A stretch of DNA of 64,000 nucleotides from Agarophyton chilense (taxonomy: Eukaryota > Rhodophyta > Florideophyceae > Gracilariales > Gracilariaceae), in NCBI GenBank assembly GCA_030374765.1, contig JARGXX010000100.1:1-64000 (forward strand). The letters are read 5' to 3'. Below the pieces are notes generated by a model. It had not been told where the DNA came from, searched no databases, and saw nothing but the letters and a program-made list of their open reading frames with translations. Every line of letters starts with the position of its first letter. The stretch's first letter is position 1. The translations under genes and the position numbers were made by a program. Positions 20,265-31,650 of the stretch are shown here, one piece after another.

Positions 20265-23200
20265 TCAGCCGAAGTTCTTTTCTGTCGCCTTGGTCTTAGC
20301 AACTGCAGTGAAGTCGATGGAAAGCTGGCCAGAGAAAAGAGTCAACTGCAATGCTTGTGTGAGAGGGCTGTCGCGCTTCGTTAGCGGATCAGCTAAGTTC
20401 GTAGTCCCAAGTATCCAGGAGATACTATCCACTGCTCCAGACTTAAACTCGTAGCGAAGCCAGCTGACGTCTCCTCGAATTGACTTGTCAATAGAGTTCT
20501 TTTGCGTTGAAAGAGAACTGAACAGATCTTTCGAATCGACACAGAGGCGTAGACGTGCACGGGCAGGAAGCAGTTCGTTGTAGGCATTGCAGATAATCTT
20601 TCCATCGTCAATCCCTTCGGCGGCGGCAAAGATTACAGCAGCAGGGATGCTCTTAACGGGGCATTTGGCTTTGTGGGAAACCCAGGATACAACATGGTAG
20701 ATCGCGTCCTTCTGCATCGGACCAAGGAGTAAACCAGTAACAATGCCGAGTTGGCCGACGTCGTCAATGCGCGATGCATCAGCAAAAACTAGAACAGAGA
20801 GCTCTTAGGCTTTGTCATGCGAAGGCCGTGGATAGGCAATCACAGTGCCAAGCTTTTTGAGCTTTTGAACGATTGAGGCTTGCTCAACGAGGTGTGAGAG
20901 TTTGAGTTCGGGTGCCTTTTGCTGGAGGTAACTCGCATAAAATGAACAGAAGGGTGTAGCAGTGGTGCCAATCCATCCGATCGAGCTACTGGTTGAAGAA
21001 AAGGCGGACTTCTCTAACTTGTTCATCGGGTCTTCGGACTGCTTTCGGCGAATGCGGGTGAGAGAATATTCAGAAAGAGCGTTAAGCTTGTCTTCTGCGT
21101 TGGTTTCAATAGAAAAATCATCATGTTGCACTGGGTTGATGCCGAAATAGCGGAGTTTCCCAGGGCCGCTGTTGATTTCGCCAAACTTGAACTTCTTGTC
21201 AAATTATTCTAGAAAGCGGAGAGTGTTGTCCTTAGTACCGGCAGCTTTGAGATCATCCACAATTTTTGCCACGAGCAGTGTTAGCTTACCATCCTTTTTC
21301 TTGTAGAAGAGTTGCGGGATAAACTTGGACTGTGTTAGACCGAGGTCTATCATTACTGCATCGGACTGACTTTGCCATTTTTCATTTGCGTTGACCAAAC
21401 CATAGGCTGCGGTGAGCAAGAGCCAAACATGGGATGACTTCATAGCGCTTTCTTTCGGCGGGCGAACGTAAACATCACGCTGAGCTGCGCCGGTTTGTAA
21501 AAAGGCGGCTTTGACATCGGCCTTGTACAATTTCCAACCAAACAGAGAAGCAATAGACTCTAGTACGCGCAGACCGCCGGTTGGCGGGCACGTAGAGCAG
21601 TCAGTACTCGGGAAATTCTTGAGTGCGTCTTCGTTGCCATGAGGTGCGATGCGCGCCTTCAGTTTCAAACTGTTATCGTCGTTGTGCTTCAGTTTGTACA
21701 GTGTGTGGCTGCTAATGACGTTGGCACCAGGGGGAACGTCGCGGTGATAGACGGGGCGTGCCGTCTTTAGGAAAGTTTCTTCTTCACGTGCGTACGCGTT
21801 GACGAGGGAAAACTGGTCGAATCCTTGGGCTTGATGGCGCAAGAACGGTTTGTTGCCGAAGTGTTCGAGCATGGAGGATAGAACAGCGGCTTCAGTGCTT
21901 GTGACTTGCAAATTTCCACCGGACAGACTGCTGCTTGCAGCAGCAAGCGAAGTGGGCTCGCAGTGATTCCAATGCACGGTTGTCATATCGAAGTCTGCTT
22001 CGACTTCACCATTGTCATAATGAATGGTCACGGTACCGTTATCTGCTTGCGAGTGAACAACACCAGGGTAAACAACATTTTCTTCGTCCCAGAGTATATC
22101 AAGACGATCACCAACTGCAGGTCCATTGTTACCTTCATCAGAAAAGTTGCCGTGGTCGTCACGGTCGTGGACCAGTAGGTTTGAATCGTCGCGGTCATCC
22201 GTGTGATCAGTTGGGGGGATATCACCGAGGAGGTCAGAAAGTGAGGCGTCAAGGGAGTCAATCCCTTCTTGAACGAGCTGTGCAAAACAAAGTGGGGACA
22301 TGGCGGGTCGAGTATCTTCAAAGGCTACAGTGAGACATCGGCCGTTAGCACCGGGAACGGTGATGGAGCGGGGAGGAAGATCGGCCGAGAGCACAGTCTT
22401 GGGTTGAAACCATTTGCCACGCTTCTCTTTCTCTTTCTTCTGGAATATTTCCACGGAGTCGCCAATGGCGATTGGTGCTTCGGTGAGTGCTTTAGAGCGC
22501 ATAATGAGTGCCAGCTTGCGACGAGCTTGGAGCTGTTCACGGGCATCAATGACATCGATGGGGACACAAAGTTCAGCAGGCTTTGAATTGACTGGCTTTG
22601 TAAACCCTTTCGCCAGTTCAAATGCTGACATGGTATCGTTACCATAGAGGTCGTTTGAGATCGACACAGATTTGTATGCAGCAAGGACAGCATCGAACTC
22701 ATCACCACTACCTTCTTTGAGACGGAGAAAGACGGACCAAATAATGTTGTGCTTAGATTCGATGGCGTTCTTGTGATGCCGACGAGGCGGAACTGTCTTG
22801 ATGGGGATGCTGAGTGCATTAGCATAGTTTTTGAATGCGCTGGTGTTGAATGCTTTGTCACCAATGCTTGATTCAGGATACCAGAACTGCGCTACCCAGG
22901 TTGCTTCGAAGCCAATTACAGCTTCATGAAGGGCAGTTGTACTGACAACATACGCGACGGAGTAGCGCGAAAACACATCCATGAAATGAAGGACACACAG
23001 GCCTTCGAGGAAGAAGTGATCAACAGATAGCACTTCGTTGAACTCTTTGAACAAAGAGCTGATAGAAACTTTCCGGGACGGAGCTGGAGGAGAGGTTGAC
23101 CGACAGGCGGTGCAAGCGTTGACAACTTCAGTAAGGTAGCCAGACACAACATCGTTCCACAGACCATTACGTTCGAGCAGAAGCTTGTAGTCGGAAAAGG

Positions 23201-24782
23201 CGGCATGTCCACACACATGCTTATGGATCTTGTCGATTACACTCTTGACCTCAGTCCACGGTGACAGATCGAGGGAAACCGCAGACATGCATGAGAGTGA
23301 CGATCCAGTGTTAATGTTAGCTGATGGCATAGTCGGAAAAAAACACTCGAGCTTGATGAAGTCAAGAAAGTTGTGATTCACAATCGAGATGAAATCTTCT
23401 TTGCCATTTGCAGCGAGAACCAATGCATTCCGGCCGATGTTTTCGATGTTTTCCTTGCTTGTCACATTTAGCCCGATGACCCATTGAGACGAGCCGTCAA
23501 GCACCAAGTGCCTGATTCGAACTTGGTTACCGTTGTCGGTGTTGGCCGTAAGAAAAATCGACCCAAGAATATCTCGCGGTTGGCTGGCGTGGTTACCAGT
23601 GCCATATTGCCAGGAAGTGTATCCAGAAAGTGCGGCAGGAATCGGGTCAAGAGCGGGGTCGGTTTGCAGGCCAGAGTGGTCAGCGAGCATGTTGAGCTCG
23701 ACCATACCGATTGCCGAGTATGGAGCGCCACTGTCCAAGAGAGGTCCAAAGTGCATCAGTGACTCCGTTGATCCATCAAAAGTGGCCATGTTGAAGGAAA
23801 GAGTTTGTTGTTTGGAGGCATTCGAGGACGATGCAGCAGATACAGAAGACGAGCCAGAGGCTGCTCCTCGGTTGTTAGACTGATTGGACGAGTTGGACGA
23901 GTTGTTGCCAGTCGAAACTTGCGGGTTGTCGAAAGACTTCACACCAGGGGCTAAGGAGCCATCAGCACGGTGATTCCGTTTCCAGTGGCCATACTTGCCA
24001 CAGGTGTCACATGGATACTTCATGGCGGGAGAGATGCGGTTGCGATCACTGTTCCTAGAGTTCCTGTTGTTGGAACTGTTGCCAAAGCCACCGGAGCTGG
24101 CATTCAGTGTGCCGTTTGTGGTGGGCGAGCGAGCAGACTTGTCGCACTGTTTGATTACGGATGCCACGGAGGAATAGGTGACAGCAGACAGGTACTGATC
24201 ATTGCTAGATTGGGCACCGAGGTTTTCATCTGAGGGAGACGCAGCGGCCATACCGGAAACACGTTGTGCGTCATCAATGGAAGCATTGGACAGCAGCATG
24301 AGTGCTGTGAGGCATTCTGGCAACTTGGTTGTATTCGAGATCGAATTAAACTTTGCTACCTGTGCAGAGAAACGGGACTCGAAGTTCTTCATGTTTTCCG
24401 AGTTCCCACGACGGGTGTTCAGGAGCACGTTGAAGGTCTTGTAGGCTTCACTCACGACGGAGAGAGCGTCACGCTTGTAGATTGCACCGACGATCAGAGC
24501 GACTGACTCTTCTTCAACGAGCTGGGCGTCAGTAATTCCGGAACACTGGTCCTTGGCACGTCCATACAGTTGGGACTTGGGACAAACAGCCCGCAACGCT
24601 GCAGGAATCTTGTTGTTGTTATTAACGGGGAGTGCATTGTGGAACGTCTGCCACAAACTAACAGTATCGCGGTATTCTTCCTGGTCTCCTTTGCCGTAAG
24701 TCCAAGGCGGAGATTTGGAATCCCAGGAAAACTTGGGCCTGGAAGGGAGGTTTTTGGGCGTGGGCGTAGCTTGGTGGCCCAT
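20265..24782 (-). pseudogene. Element D Gag-Pol (two nonsense codons)
   Basis: One continuous frame of 1505 codons from the ATG inside the primer site (24782, M-G-H-Q-A-T) to 20265. The only defects are TAA at 21206-21204 (after F-L-E) and TAA at 20807-20805, where element C has Tyr. Order: Gag; zinc knuckle C-D-T-C-G-K-Y-G-H then H (CX2CX4HX4H); Ser/Asn-rich linker; protease L-D-S-G-A-P-Y-S-A; integrase with C-T-A-C and an R-R-H-H-K-N-A-I-E-S-K-H segment carrying the catalytic Glu; RT with K-A-D-V-K-A-A-F and catalytic box I-V-D-D-L; RNase H V-D-S-K-D-L; N-L-A-D-P-L-T-K near the end. The first 1192 codons are open. Confidence 0.93.
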
Positions 24783-24785
24783 AAC
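24776..24785 (-). promoter_or_regulatory. Primer-binding site, element D
   Basis: On the minus strand GTTATGGGCC follows the LTR end and matches 10 bases of the complement of the initiator tRNA-Met anticodon arm; the match stops there. The ATG is the Gag-Pol start codon. Confidence 0.75.
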
Positions 24786-25074
24786 TAAAGATAGTCAGTG
24801 TCAGATACAGGAAAGTCTGAGCGAAAGGTGCAGGGTGTATTCAGAGTACAAGCATCGTCGGTTTCGAGCGCATCGGGGTCTCGTCCGACGTTTACAATGC
24901 GGCGGTCTCGTATTTGTAGTCAGAGAACTTGTTACACAAACAGTCGCCAAGAAATATACATTACAAATACAAATACAAATACAAATACAAATACAAATGC
25001 AAATACAAATGCAAATACAAATTCAAATACAGTGAACTTCACTAGTCCACGAGAGCAATATTCAAACATCCATA
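24786..25074 (-). repeat. 5' LTR of element D
   Basis: 289 bp. Pairs with 19953-20253; shorter by two hexamer units. Confidence 0.92.
24963..25031. repeat. Hexamer microsatellite in the other D LTR
   Basis: About 11 hexamers of AAATAC/AAATGC with one AAATTC variant. Homologous to 20130-20210. Confidence 0.95.
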
Positions 25075-25079
25075 TTCCT

Positions 25080-25640
25080 TGTAGCCAGAATCACAGGGGG
25101 CCATTACAGTGCCTACAATCACTATCTTCGCCTTTCTATCGTAACACTAATCAACACAGACGAGGGACCGCAAATTCATCTCTTCTATCAACAAGCTTCT
25201 CCAAGGGAGCTATGCCAACGCTGTTCCATCAAGAAGCCCTTCCGATTGTACAGCACGCCTCTTTCTGACTTCAGTGCAAACTGCGAGAATAGTGCATATA
25301 AACTTAGGCTTCTCATCTTTGAGACAGAAACGCTCATATGCGCCCAGATATAAGCATTTTTGGCCTTTGAACGACCAGCGAGACAGCGCGTGAAAATAGG
25401 CCGATTCAATTTGCCCTTCTCAATTTCATTCAAGCGTAGAATCTACGGGATGACTTCATGGTTGGAAGCAAGGCTTCGGACACAATAAAACCTGTCCTTT
25501 TAGAAGGATTAAGAGTAGCAATGAGGGAGATGTCATTGCCAACTGGAAGCAAGAAAGAGCAAAGGAGGCACACGGTGTCTGTATCTATTCTTTTAGTAAC
25601 CTCGAAGAAAAGGTACTGGTGCAGTGGTACACAAACAGTC
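25080..25640. other. Spacer between elements D and A
   Basis: No gene recognised. Short ORFs on the two strands (25188-25433 minus, 25458-25685 plus) carry no motif. The last bases, TACGC (25641-25645), are the left flank of element A. Confidence 0.5.
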
Positions 25641-25645
25641 TACGC

Positions 25646-25911
25646 TGTTGGAACGGTGTACATCGTGATCGTGCTGTTTGCGTAGTGTGCGCTCGCGCGG
25701 TGTGGGCACAGGCGCAGGAAAGAGGGGGGCAAAGAAGCAGGCCGCAACAAACTCTTCGGTCTGGCCACTTCTCCCCGGGCTGGCCCCATCCGTTAGGCGC
25801 CAGCCCGCTTTACCTAGTAATCGCTCCTTCTCCCGGGCCTCTTTTCTGGGAGGGGCGCGGGAGGGGCGCGAGGTGCGCTCAGCGGAGAGACAGCTCTAAC
25901 AGGCTGTCACA
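25646..25911 (-). repeat. 3' LTR of element A copy 2
   Basis: 266 bp, TG...CA on the minus strand. Just inside it (25912-25921) the minus strand reads ACTGGGGGAG, a polypurine tract, which shows that the element interior lies to the right. Confidence 0.88.
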
Positions 25912-26343
25912 CTCCCCCAGTTTGCGGGAATGGTAGTGCCGTAAAGTTGTCCGCTGATCTGCCGTGGTGTCGGAAACGCAACGGGTTGAAGGAGCAAAAA
26001 AAGCACGCCTGCGCTGCGCCGTGAGTGTCAGGTAGTGCGGTCGCCGGCGGCCGCGGGTCAGTATAAACGCTAGGTGGTAGGGCGCACGGCAGTAGCACGT
26101 TAACGAAGATCAAGCGTGACGCTCCAGTGACGAGCCCTCCAATCCTTAGGTTGGGTGGGGCTCAAAGGAGCAAGTAGTCAACCAGAATCCCGTCCCTCGA
26201 AATGATTCAGGCGCGTGCGCGGGTGCGGCTAGTCGAGGCGGAGGATCAAAACGGACCATCGCGAGAAGATTCACGAAGCGGGAAGCAATTCCCCGCGTGG
26301 CGCGATTGTGCCGCCTTCCCCCTCGACGGTCACACGGGCGGTC
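25912..26343. other. Element A 3' untranslated region
   Basis: Between the 3' LTR and the antisense ORF. Frame 1 on the plus strand is open from 26233 but has no ATG until 26344. No other structure recognised. Confidence 0.55.
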
Positions 26344-27722
26344 ATGCAAGAGGTTCGAAATATGATGCGCAATTGGGAACATCCACTCCGATCGTTGTCA
26401 ACGGGGGCTCCTGTATGGCGCAATACTCGATTAAGAAGCGGTGTGTTGAAGGCTGCAGGGACGAAGCTAGTGGTCAGAAAAGCAGGACTTTCGAGGATGT
26501 GGTCACGAAGAGGATCCAGGAGCGTGTGAGGAATCACACAAAAACTGACGGACTCGTCCCGCAACTGTATGAATGAGGGAAAAACTAAGTGGACCTTGGA
26601 AGAAGTGTTTGCCATCGCGCGTAGCGACCAGAATCGTCAGGAGAGGTACTTGCTACAGCATGTAGACGGCCGCCACCGTTATTGCAGGTGGCCAGAACTG
26701 GTGGCCATTGCTGGAAGGGCCATTGCAGAGTGGTGTCGTGCGCGCCCAGGACGGGGGCTGGAGCACGGCAAGGCTGCACGGCTTGGGTTGTACCAACATA
26801 TGGACGGCGGTGAAGAGTGGAAAATCGATGCGGTGATATATGTGCCTCACGACACAGTCCTTCGATCGGAACGAGGAGTGCTTCGCGTGAGTGGGCCTGC
26901 ATATTATGCACGCAATCATGATGAGCCTGAGTGGGGCTGGCATCAGGTACATCTATACACGGTTCAAGGGATTGGTTTGGCAAACGCTTTGTCCCATCAA
27001 GGCATATGGCACGGGCGCATTGGTTGCACTTTGGAGCACGATGCTCATACAGATTCGTATCAGATTGAACCAACTTGCGACGCAAGTGTAATTGATGCGC
27101 TCGATAGCTACTGTTATCGGTATCCTCTGGTCCCAGTGCGGGTCTCGAGCCCTGGGGCGAGACCATCGTCTGAGTGTACCAGTGAGCATGAGCTGCGCGG
27201 AGATCGGATTATTGTGTGTAAAACAGCAGAGGTATGCTTGCAAGCGTCATTAGCAAACGCCATTTCGGAGGTGATCGGTGAGGAGTACGCAAGGGAAGTG
27301 ATGTTAAATCCAGTTCTTCCTGTAATGCTTTCTTCAAAAGCGCGGCTCAGTGGGTTAACATCAATGCGAAAAGGGTGCTCTTGAAACGAGTGCGGATCGA
27401 CTCAGCGTCGGGGATCGGCAAGATGGAGTGGCTTCTCTCGCAAAACACCGGGGTGTTTTTGGTGCGACTTCGTGCGCAAAATGTGGATCATGTCGTGTGT
27501 GTGAACGCGACCAAGGGCCATATTTTAGATGCAGTCGAGCAGAATCCATTGCGTTTCTGCGAGCGAGCAATCGAGTGCTGTGTTGGAGATCCAGCTCGGT
27601 ATGAGAGGATATTGGAGATTAGAAAGGTGAGAGAGGTTACGGCATCCACTGTGAAGAACCAAAATGCATCCAGCTCGAGTGCGAAAAGGCGCAAACGTAA
27701 GAGAGAACAAGGAGAAGTTTGA
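26344..27722 (+). pseudogene. Antisense accessory gene in element A (broken), possible Cys-peptidase-like
   Basis: Plus-strand coding sequence opposite in direction to the element's own pol and placed between pol and the 3' LTR. One frame runs from ATG 26344, is stopped by TGA at 26527, resumes in the same frame (ATG 26569) and ends at 27384. A second frame (from about 27282, conventional ORF 27375-27722) continues the same protein after a frameshift near 27282-27384. Near the break is I-V-C-K-T-A-E-V-C-L-Q-A-S-L-A-N-A (Cys codon 27234). About 85 residues on is V-D-H-V-V-C-V-N-A with I-L-D soon after (His codon 27489). A Cys...His...Asp/Asn order like this occurs in papain-fold peptidases such as OTU or Josephin, but the similarity is only suggestive. 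The C-terminus is basic (K-R-R-K-R-K-R), possibly nuclear. No known retroelement domain. Confidence 0.6.
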
Positions 27723-27736
27723 ATGTAGTTGGGAAT

Positions 27737-30169
27737 TTAAGAAGAATGTGTAGCAGTGATTGATAATGGTATGTCTTCGGGAATTATTCCTTCAGACATT
27801 ATCTTGTTCAACTCCTTGAAGGCATGAGGATTGATTTTTGTCAATGCGTCAGCCGGGTTCTTCGGTCCAGGAATCCAGTCCAGAGAGTTTATCTCGTGAG
27901 CTTCGAAGGAGTCCCGCAACCTTGAGACGGTTGGACGAAGTCGATAGTCCTTCTGCTCATGCAGCGTAGAAATCGTGCTATAGAGGCCATACGAATCTAC
28001 TAGCATCTGCAGTGTTGGCCATGGGGCCTTCCTGTTTTCGTCCGAAAGGTAAGGAAGTGTTTCAGCGAGGTAAATAGCCCGGTCGGCGGTGTCGGCAGCG
28101 GCAAGAATATCCGCGCCTGCAAAAGAGAAGGACACCCGACTCTGTTTGGAGCTTTGCCAGGTTAACGTGTGGTACCTTGTTTGAGAAGCATGGCTTTAGT
28201 CCAGGCCGAAAAAAAGTTCTGTTTGGCCGCAAGAACTCGAACTAGATGCAGCATCACTGAACGCAGGCACTCGCACATCCAACGCTCGTTTAGACCGCGG
28301 AGATTCCGGTGCTTGGAAAAGGAGTGTCGGTGCTAACGACCGGATGTGAGTGAGCGCTTGATTGATTTGCCGGATGTGAGAGACCTTCAAGCGTGAAACA
28401 TTCTGCTGCAGCTTGATCGCGATGAGCGAAGCTTGTGAGAGAATACCGTGTCCTAGAAAGTTCAGCTTTCCGGTTAAGCTTTGAAACTCACGAAGTTCGG
28501 CTGTGCAATCTTCATCGTTTTGTTTCTTGCGGCTGTGCGCAAGATCGATTTGTTCGATGGAAGCGAGGAACTCTTCCATACTCAGCTTGATGCTGAAGTC
28601 TGGGAGTTGCTTGATGAAGAGACGGTTGAAGACGATGTCGGTGCCGTAGTTGAACCTCCCGACATCGAACTTAGCCGAGATATTCTCGCGTAGCTCTTTC
28701 AGATGCGAAGGAGTTCCTGCGAAGATCATGTCATCAACAACTTTGGCTAAGATCAGAGTAATTTCTCCTGACTTCCAAAGCAAGAACAGTTGTGGCACTC
28801 CGGGGACGGATACGAAACCGGAGTCGAGTAGCCGTTCTTCCACGCAAAGCTGCCAGAGCCTTCGTGAATCGACGAGTCCATATGCTGGCGCCAAAAGCTT
28901 CCATACTTCATCGATATATGTGGTCCATCCGGGCGGCGGACGCACGTATATATCGCGATTGAGACGGCCGGCTTGTAGGGAAGCGGACTTGACGTCGAGG
29001 GAGGCGATTGTAAAATGGAACGACGAAGCAATTGAGAGAAATAACCGAATGGTGGGGAACTGAGCAGTTGAGGAGTCCGAACGGAGATCGTTCTTCTCGC
29101 GATCTTTGTTTCCATGTGGAACCAGTCGGCATTTGAGTTTCATCGAATCAATCTGACCATCGTCCTTTATGACGAAAAAGTGATGCGATGAGATTATGTT
29201 TGCGTTCTTGGGAAGAGAACGTATTGACACTGGGCGATAAGCTTTGCGCTCGTGGTAGCATTGTTTCTCCTTTGCTATTGCTTCATCCAGTAACCATCTC
29301 GGAGCACATTGGAGCTTGTGTTCGAATAGCGGCTCATTCCCCAAGCGTTGATACAAGTCCTTAAGGATGACTTGCTTGGTCGATTGCAAGGACGTCATGG
29401 GGGGAAGACCGTCCAGGTTAGCCGAGGGTTGATATTGGCCTATATCCTTGGACGGCATGTTGAGAGGACGGACAACTTGGCTTCCTGAGAGGTAGGTAGA
29501 GCTGAAGGGGTGATCATCCCACTCGTCGAAAGCGGTGTCTAACTCTAGATCGTCACGGAGGACGCGGGCATGATCGGTCACACGAATTAGGTCACTATCT
29601 GGTGAGGGCTGGCGTTCCTCTTGGATGTCTTGTAGCTCCGGCTCGTGGATTCCGGAAATTCAGCTGACCCTAGTTCGATTCTTTCGACTTCTAGTAACAG
29701 CTGGGAAGAAGGACGAATTCGAAGATCCTCGTAAGCTACTGTATACGTATACCCGCGGAGGTCCTTAGAGGCGCACACAATTACGTAGTTCTGAAAGACT
29801 TCCTTCACGTATCCAGGGTACCATTTTCCACGCTTCGTGGTCTTTTTGAAGAAGTATACAGGAGTTTGAGGGCTAAGAAGCGTCCTATCGAGGTGCTTGA
29901 CATCTTTATTATGGAGGAATACATGTAGAGCATGGCGAGCGGCGCTCTACTTATATGCTTTCAATATTTCCTTCGTCGTTGGAGTCTTCGGGAGTCCGGA
30001 AAGAGCGGGTGTGGAACCTCGTGCTAGTTCGAAGCTTGACAAAAGCTTTGATCCGAGCAGTATGTTTTTGAGGAAAACAGCTCTGGATACTAGCTCCTGG
30101 TCGGACTGCGCTTGGTTCCAGTTAATTGCCGTGTACTGCCTATTCTTTACCAAGCGTTGGATAAGATAC
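27737..30169 (-). pseudogene. Element A pol, 3' block (integrase end, RT, RNase H)
   Basis: Minus-strand continuation of A pol after the E insertion. It starts in the integrase core tail (L-L-S-S-F-E-L-A-R-G near 30030), then a linker with a frameshift near 29650. RT runs in an open block 29581-28196, with S-L-D-V-K-S-A-S, P-A-Y-G-L-V and the catalytic box V-V-D-D-M. A TAA at 28198-28196 interrupts the frame. RNase H follows, with V-D-S-Y-G-L and N-P-A-D-A-L-T-K, ending at 27737. The Tyr of the copia Y-V-D-D box is Val here. Defects make it non-functional. Confidence 0.88.
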
Positions 30170-30174
30170 CTTAT

Positions 30175-30403
30175 TCTCAGTGACTTTGAATCTCGTCTAA
30201 TGTTCACGTTTGTATTTGAATTGTTTACGACAGTTCGTTTTGACCTTTTTGTATTTGTATTATTTACGAGAGCATACAAAGTAATTCTATATGCTCTCGT
30301 GTGCTATCTATGTCTATAAAGATGAGGGCAGCAAGTTCATCATTGATGGACGATGGCCCTCAGCTCTCTTTGTCTTGTTTCCATCTGAGTATCCTCTCAA
30401 AGA
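30175..30403 (+). repeat. 5' LTR of element E
   Basis: 229 bp, starts TCTCAGTGAC and ends CTCAAAGA. Same length as the 3' LTR and the solo copy at 1661-1889. A TATA-like TATAAAG lies at 30315-30321. Confidence 0.94.
30315..30321 (+). promoter_or_regulatory. TATA-like box in E LTR
   Basis: TATAAAG about 80 bp before the LTR end, conserved in all three E LTRs. Candidate core promoter. Confidence 0.5.
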
Positions 30404-30417
30404 GGTTATGGGCCCAG
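30404..30417 (+). promoter_or_regulatory. Primer-binding site, element E
   Basis: GGTTATGGGCCCAG starts at the first base after the LTR. It is a 14-base perfect complement of the initiator tRNA-Met anticodon arm, the best match in the window. Unlike A, C and D, the ATG inside it opens only a short frame; gag starts further on. Confidence 0.9.
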
Positions 30418-30527
30418 ATTTAGTCAGCCTGCAAACTCGTTCTCTCCCTGATTTGTTCCTTTCGTAGTATTAACTTTGTTGATATCAGAAACTGCTTCGT
30501 CTTAATTCACGCCTTTCGTCTTTTGCA

Positions 30528-30742
30528 ATGGAGTCCGACGGTTGGAAGATTCGTATCCTTCTCCTTGACGAAAAGCATGATTACAAAATATGGAGAATTC
30601 GTATTGATGCTGCCTGCCAGTCTAAAGGTATTGGAGAAGTTTTAACTCAGAACCGGAATCCCTTCAGTAGCGATGAAGAGAAGAAAGCCGAATGGAAGCT
30701 CAATAAGAAGAAAGCTAGTGGTTTAATTGTCTCCGCTCTTTC
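30528..30742 (+). pseudogene. Element E gag, 5' part (before the Gy insertion)
   Basis: Start of E Gag-Pol: ATG 30528, M-E-S-D-G-W-K-I, then the copia Gag pattern Y-K-I-W-R-I-R-I-D and W-K-L-N-K-K-K-A (the UBN2/retrotran-gag type). The frame runs intact into the Gy insertion at 30742 and picks up in register after the second TSD at 40106, so Gy removed nothing. Gag would form the virus-like particle. Confidence 0.9.
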
Positions 30743-31603
30743 TGTAGGACAACGCCCCCAAGGGGGAAAACCTACGAAGACGTCCGGATCTGCCTCTCAC
30801 GAGGTAACCGGCGCGGTAGAGCCCTCCCAGGGATCGGCGCGCAATACTGGCTGTAAGCCGGAGCCGAACCGTCGCGACGGGCGCAGGGAGGCTGAAAGAA
30901 GCCGAGAATATCCGCCGAAGCGGTGCTTGTGTATCCCCTGAGGAGTCAAAACCCACGAGAGTGGCGAGCACGACAGGTGTCAGTGCGAGCCGCAAGAGCG
31001 GGAATTGCCCAATGAAGGGGAGGAAAAGGGAAGGAAAATGGGAACGGAGGCAAGAGGGCGAGGTTGACCACGAGTCGCAAGAGGGGACTCGGGAATAGCC
31101 GGCACTACCGGGTGTAGCAACCCGTATACACGGGCGAAACCACGAAAGTGGGAATAGATACCCAACACACGAAGGCTGCTTGAACGTCCAAGGGGGTTGG
31201 GAAGCCGTGCACTACGGGAAATCCCTCCGTAAGGAGTTGTATATCCGCGCAGGCGGTTCGACCCAGAGCCAAGATCTGGAAGACCAAGAACACCCTTGTT
31301 GGGGAGACTTTACTGGACCGGCGGCCGCGAGGCCGGCGGCCGAAGTACTGTAGTCACCGTAGAATAGAATAAATAAAGTCTATCCTAAATAGCTAGTCCG
31401 TCTAACAAAGGGGCCAATCTGGCGGCCACGTGTCACGCAGGCGCTGCGTCCACGTGTATGGCACCCGGTCCCGCCAGTTTATCACCGGCGTTCCGGCCAT
31501 CGCCGTGAAAACGGATTACTCCTACTCATAACGAGGTTGTACGCCGGAGGCTCCGGAAAAAACTTAAGTCCCCAAAAACCTCCCTGGAGGACGTTGCTCT
31601 TAA
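30743..31603 (-). repeat. 3' LTR of Gy
   Basis: 861 bp, equal in length to the other LTR, with roughly a dozen substitutions seen. Its plus-strand 3' end reads CTTAA where the partner reads CTTCA, so the minus-strand TG terminus is mutated to TT. An A/T-rich AATAAATAAAG motif (about 31367) lies upstream of the antisense ORF. Confidence 0.93.
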
Positions 31604-31616
31604 TATCCTCCCCCTT
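31604..31616 (-). promoter_or_regulatory. Polypurine tract of Gy
   Basis: Minus strand AAGGGGGAGGATA directly before the 3' LTR; fixes the element's orientation as minus. Confidence 0.8.
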
Positions 31617-31650
31617 AAGACAGGGCGAACACCTCGAAGAGGAAGTCGGC

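Larger units (their letters stand above)
19953..25074 (-). mobile_element. Copia element D (nearly intact)
   Basis: Minus-strand Ty1/copia element of 5122 bp with LTRs 19953-20253 (301 bp) and 24786-25074 (289 bp). The LTRs differ by only about three substitutions plus two hexamer units, so this is the youngest-looking element in the window. Flanks are TCCCT (19948-19952) and TTCCT (25075-25079), a TSD with one mismatch. It has one Gag-Pol frame with two stop codons. Sequence and layout are closest to element C. Confidence 0.93.

Noticed and set aside
26585-27166. 193-codon minus-strand ORF in element A 3' region
   Set aside because: Shadow of the antisense gene; low-complexity His/Arg/Pro composition and no pol motif.
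30980-31293. ORFs inside the Gy LTRs, repeated in both
   Set aside because: Identical because the LTRs are repeats; overlapping frames on one strand and no motif.
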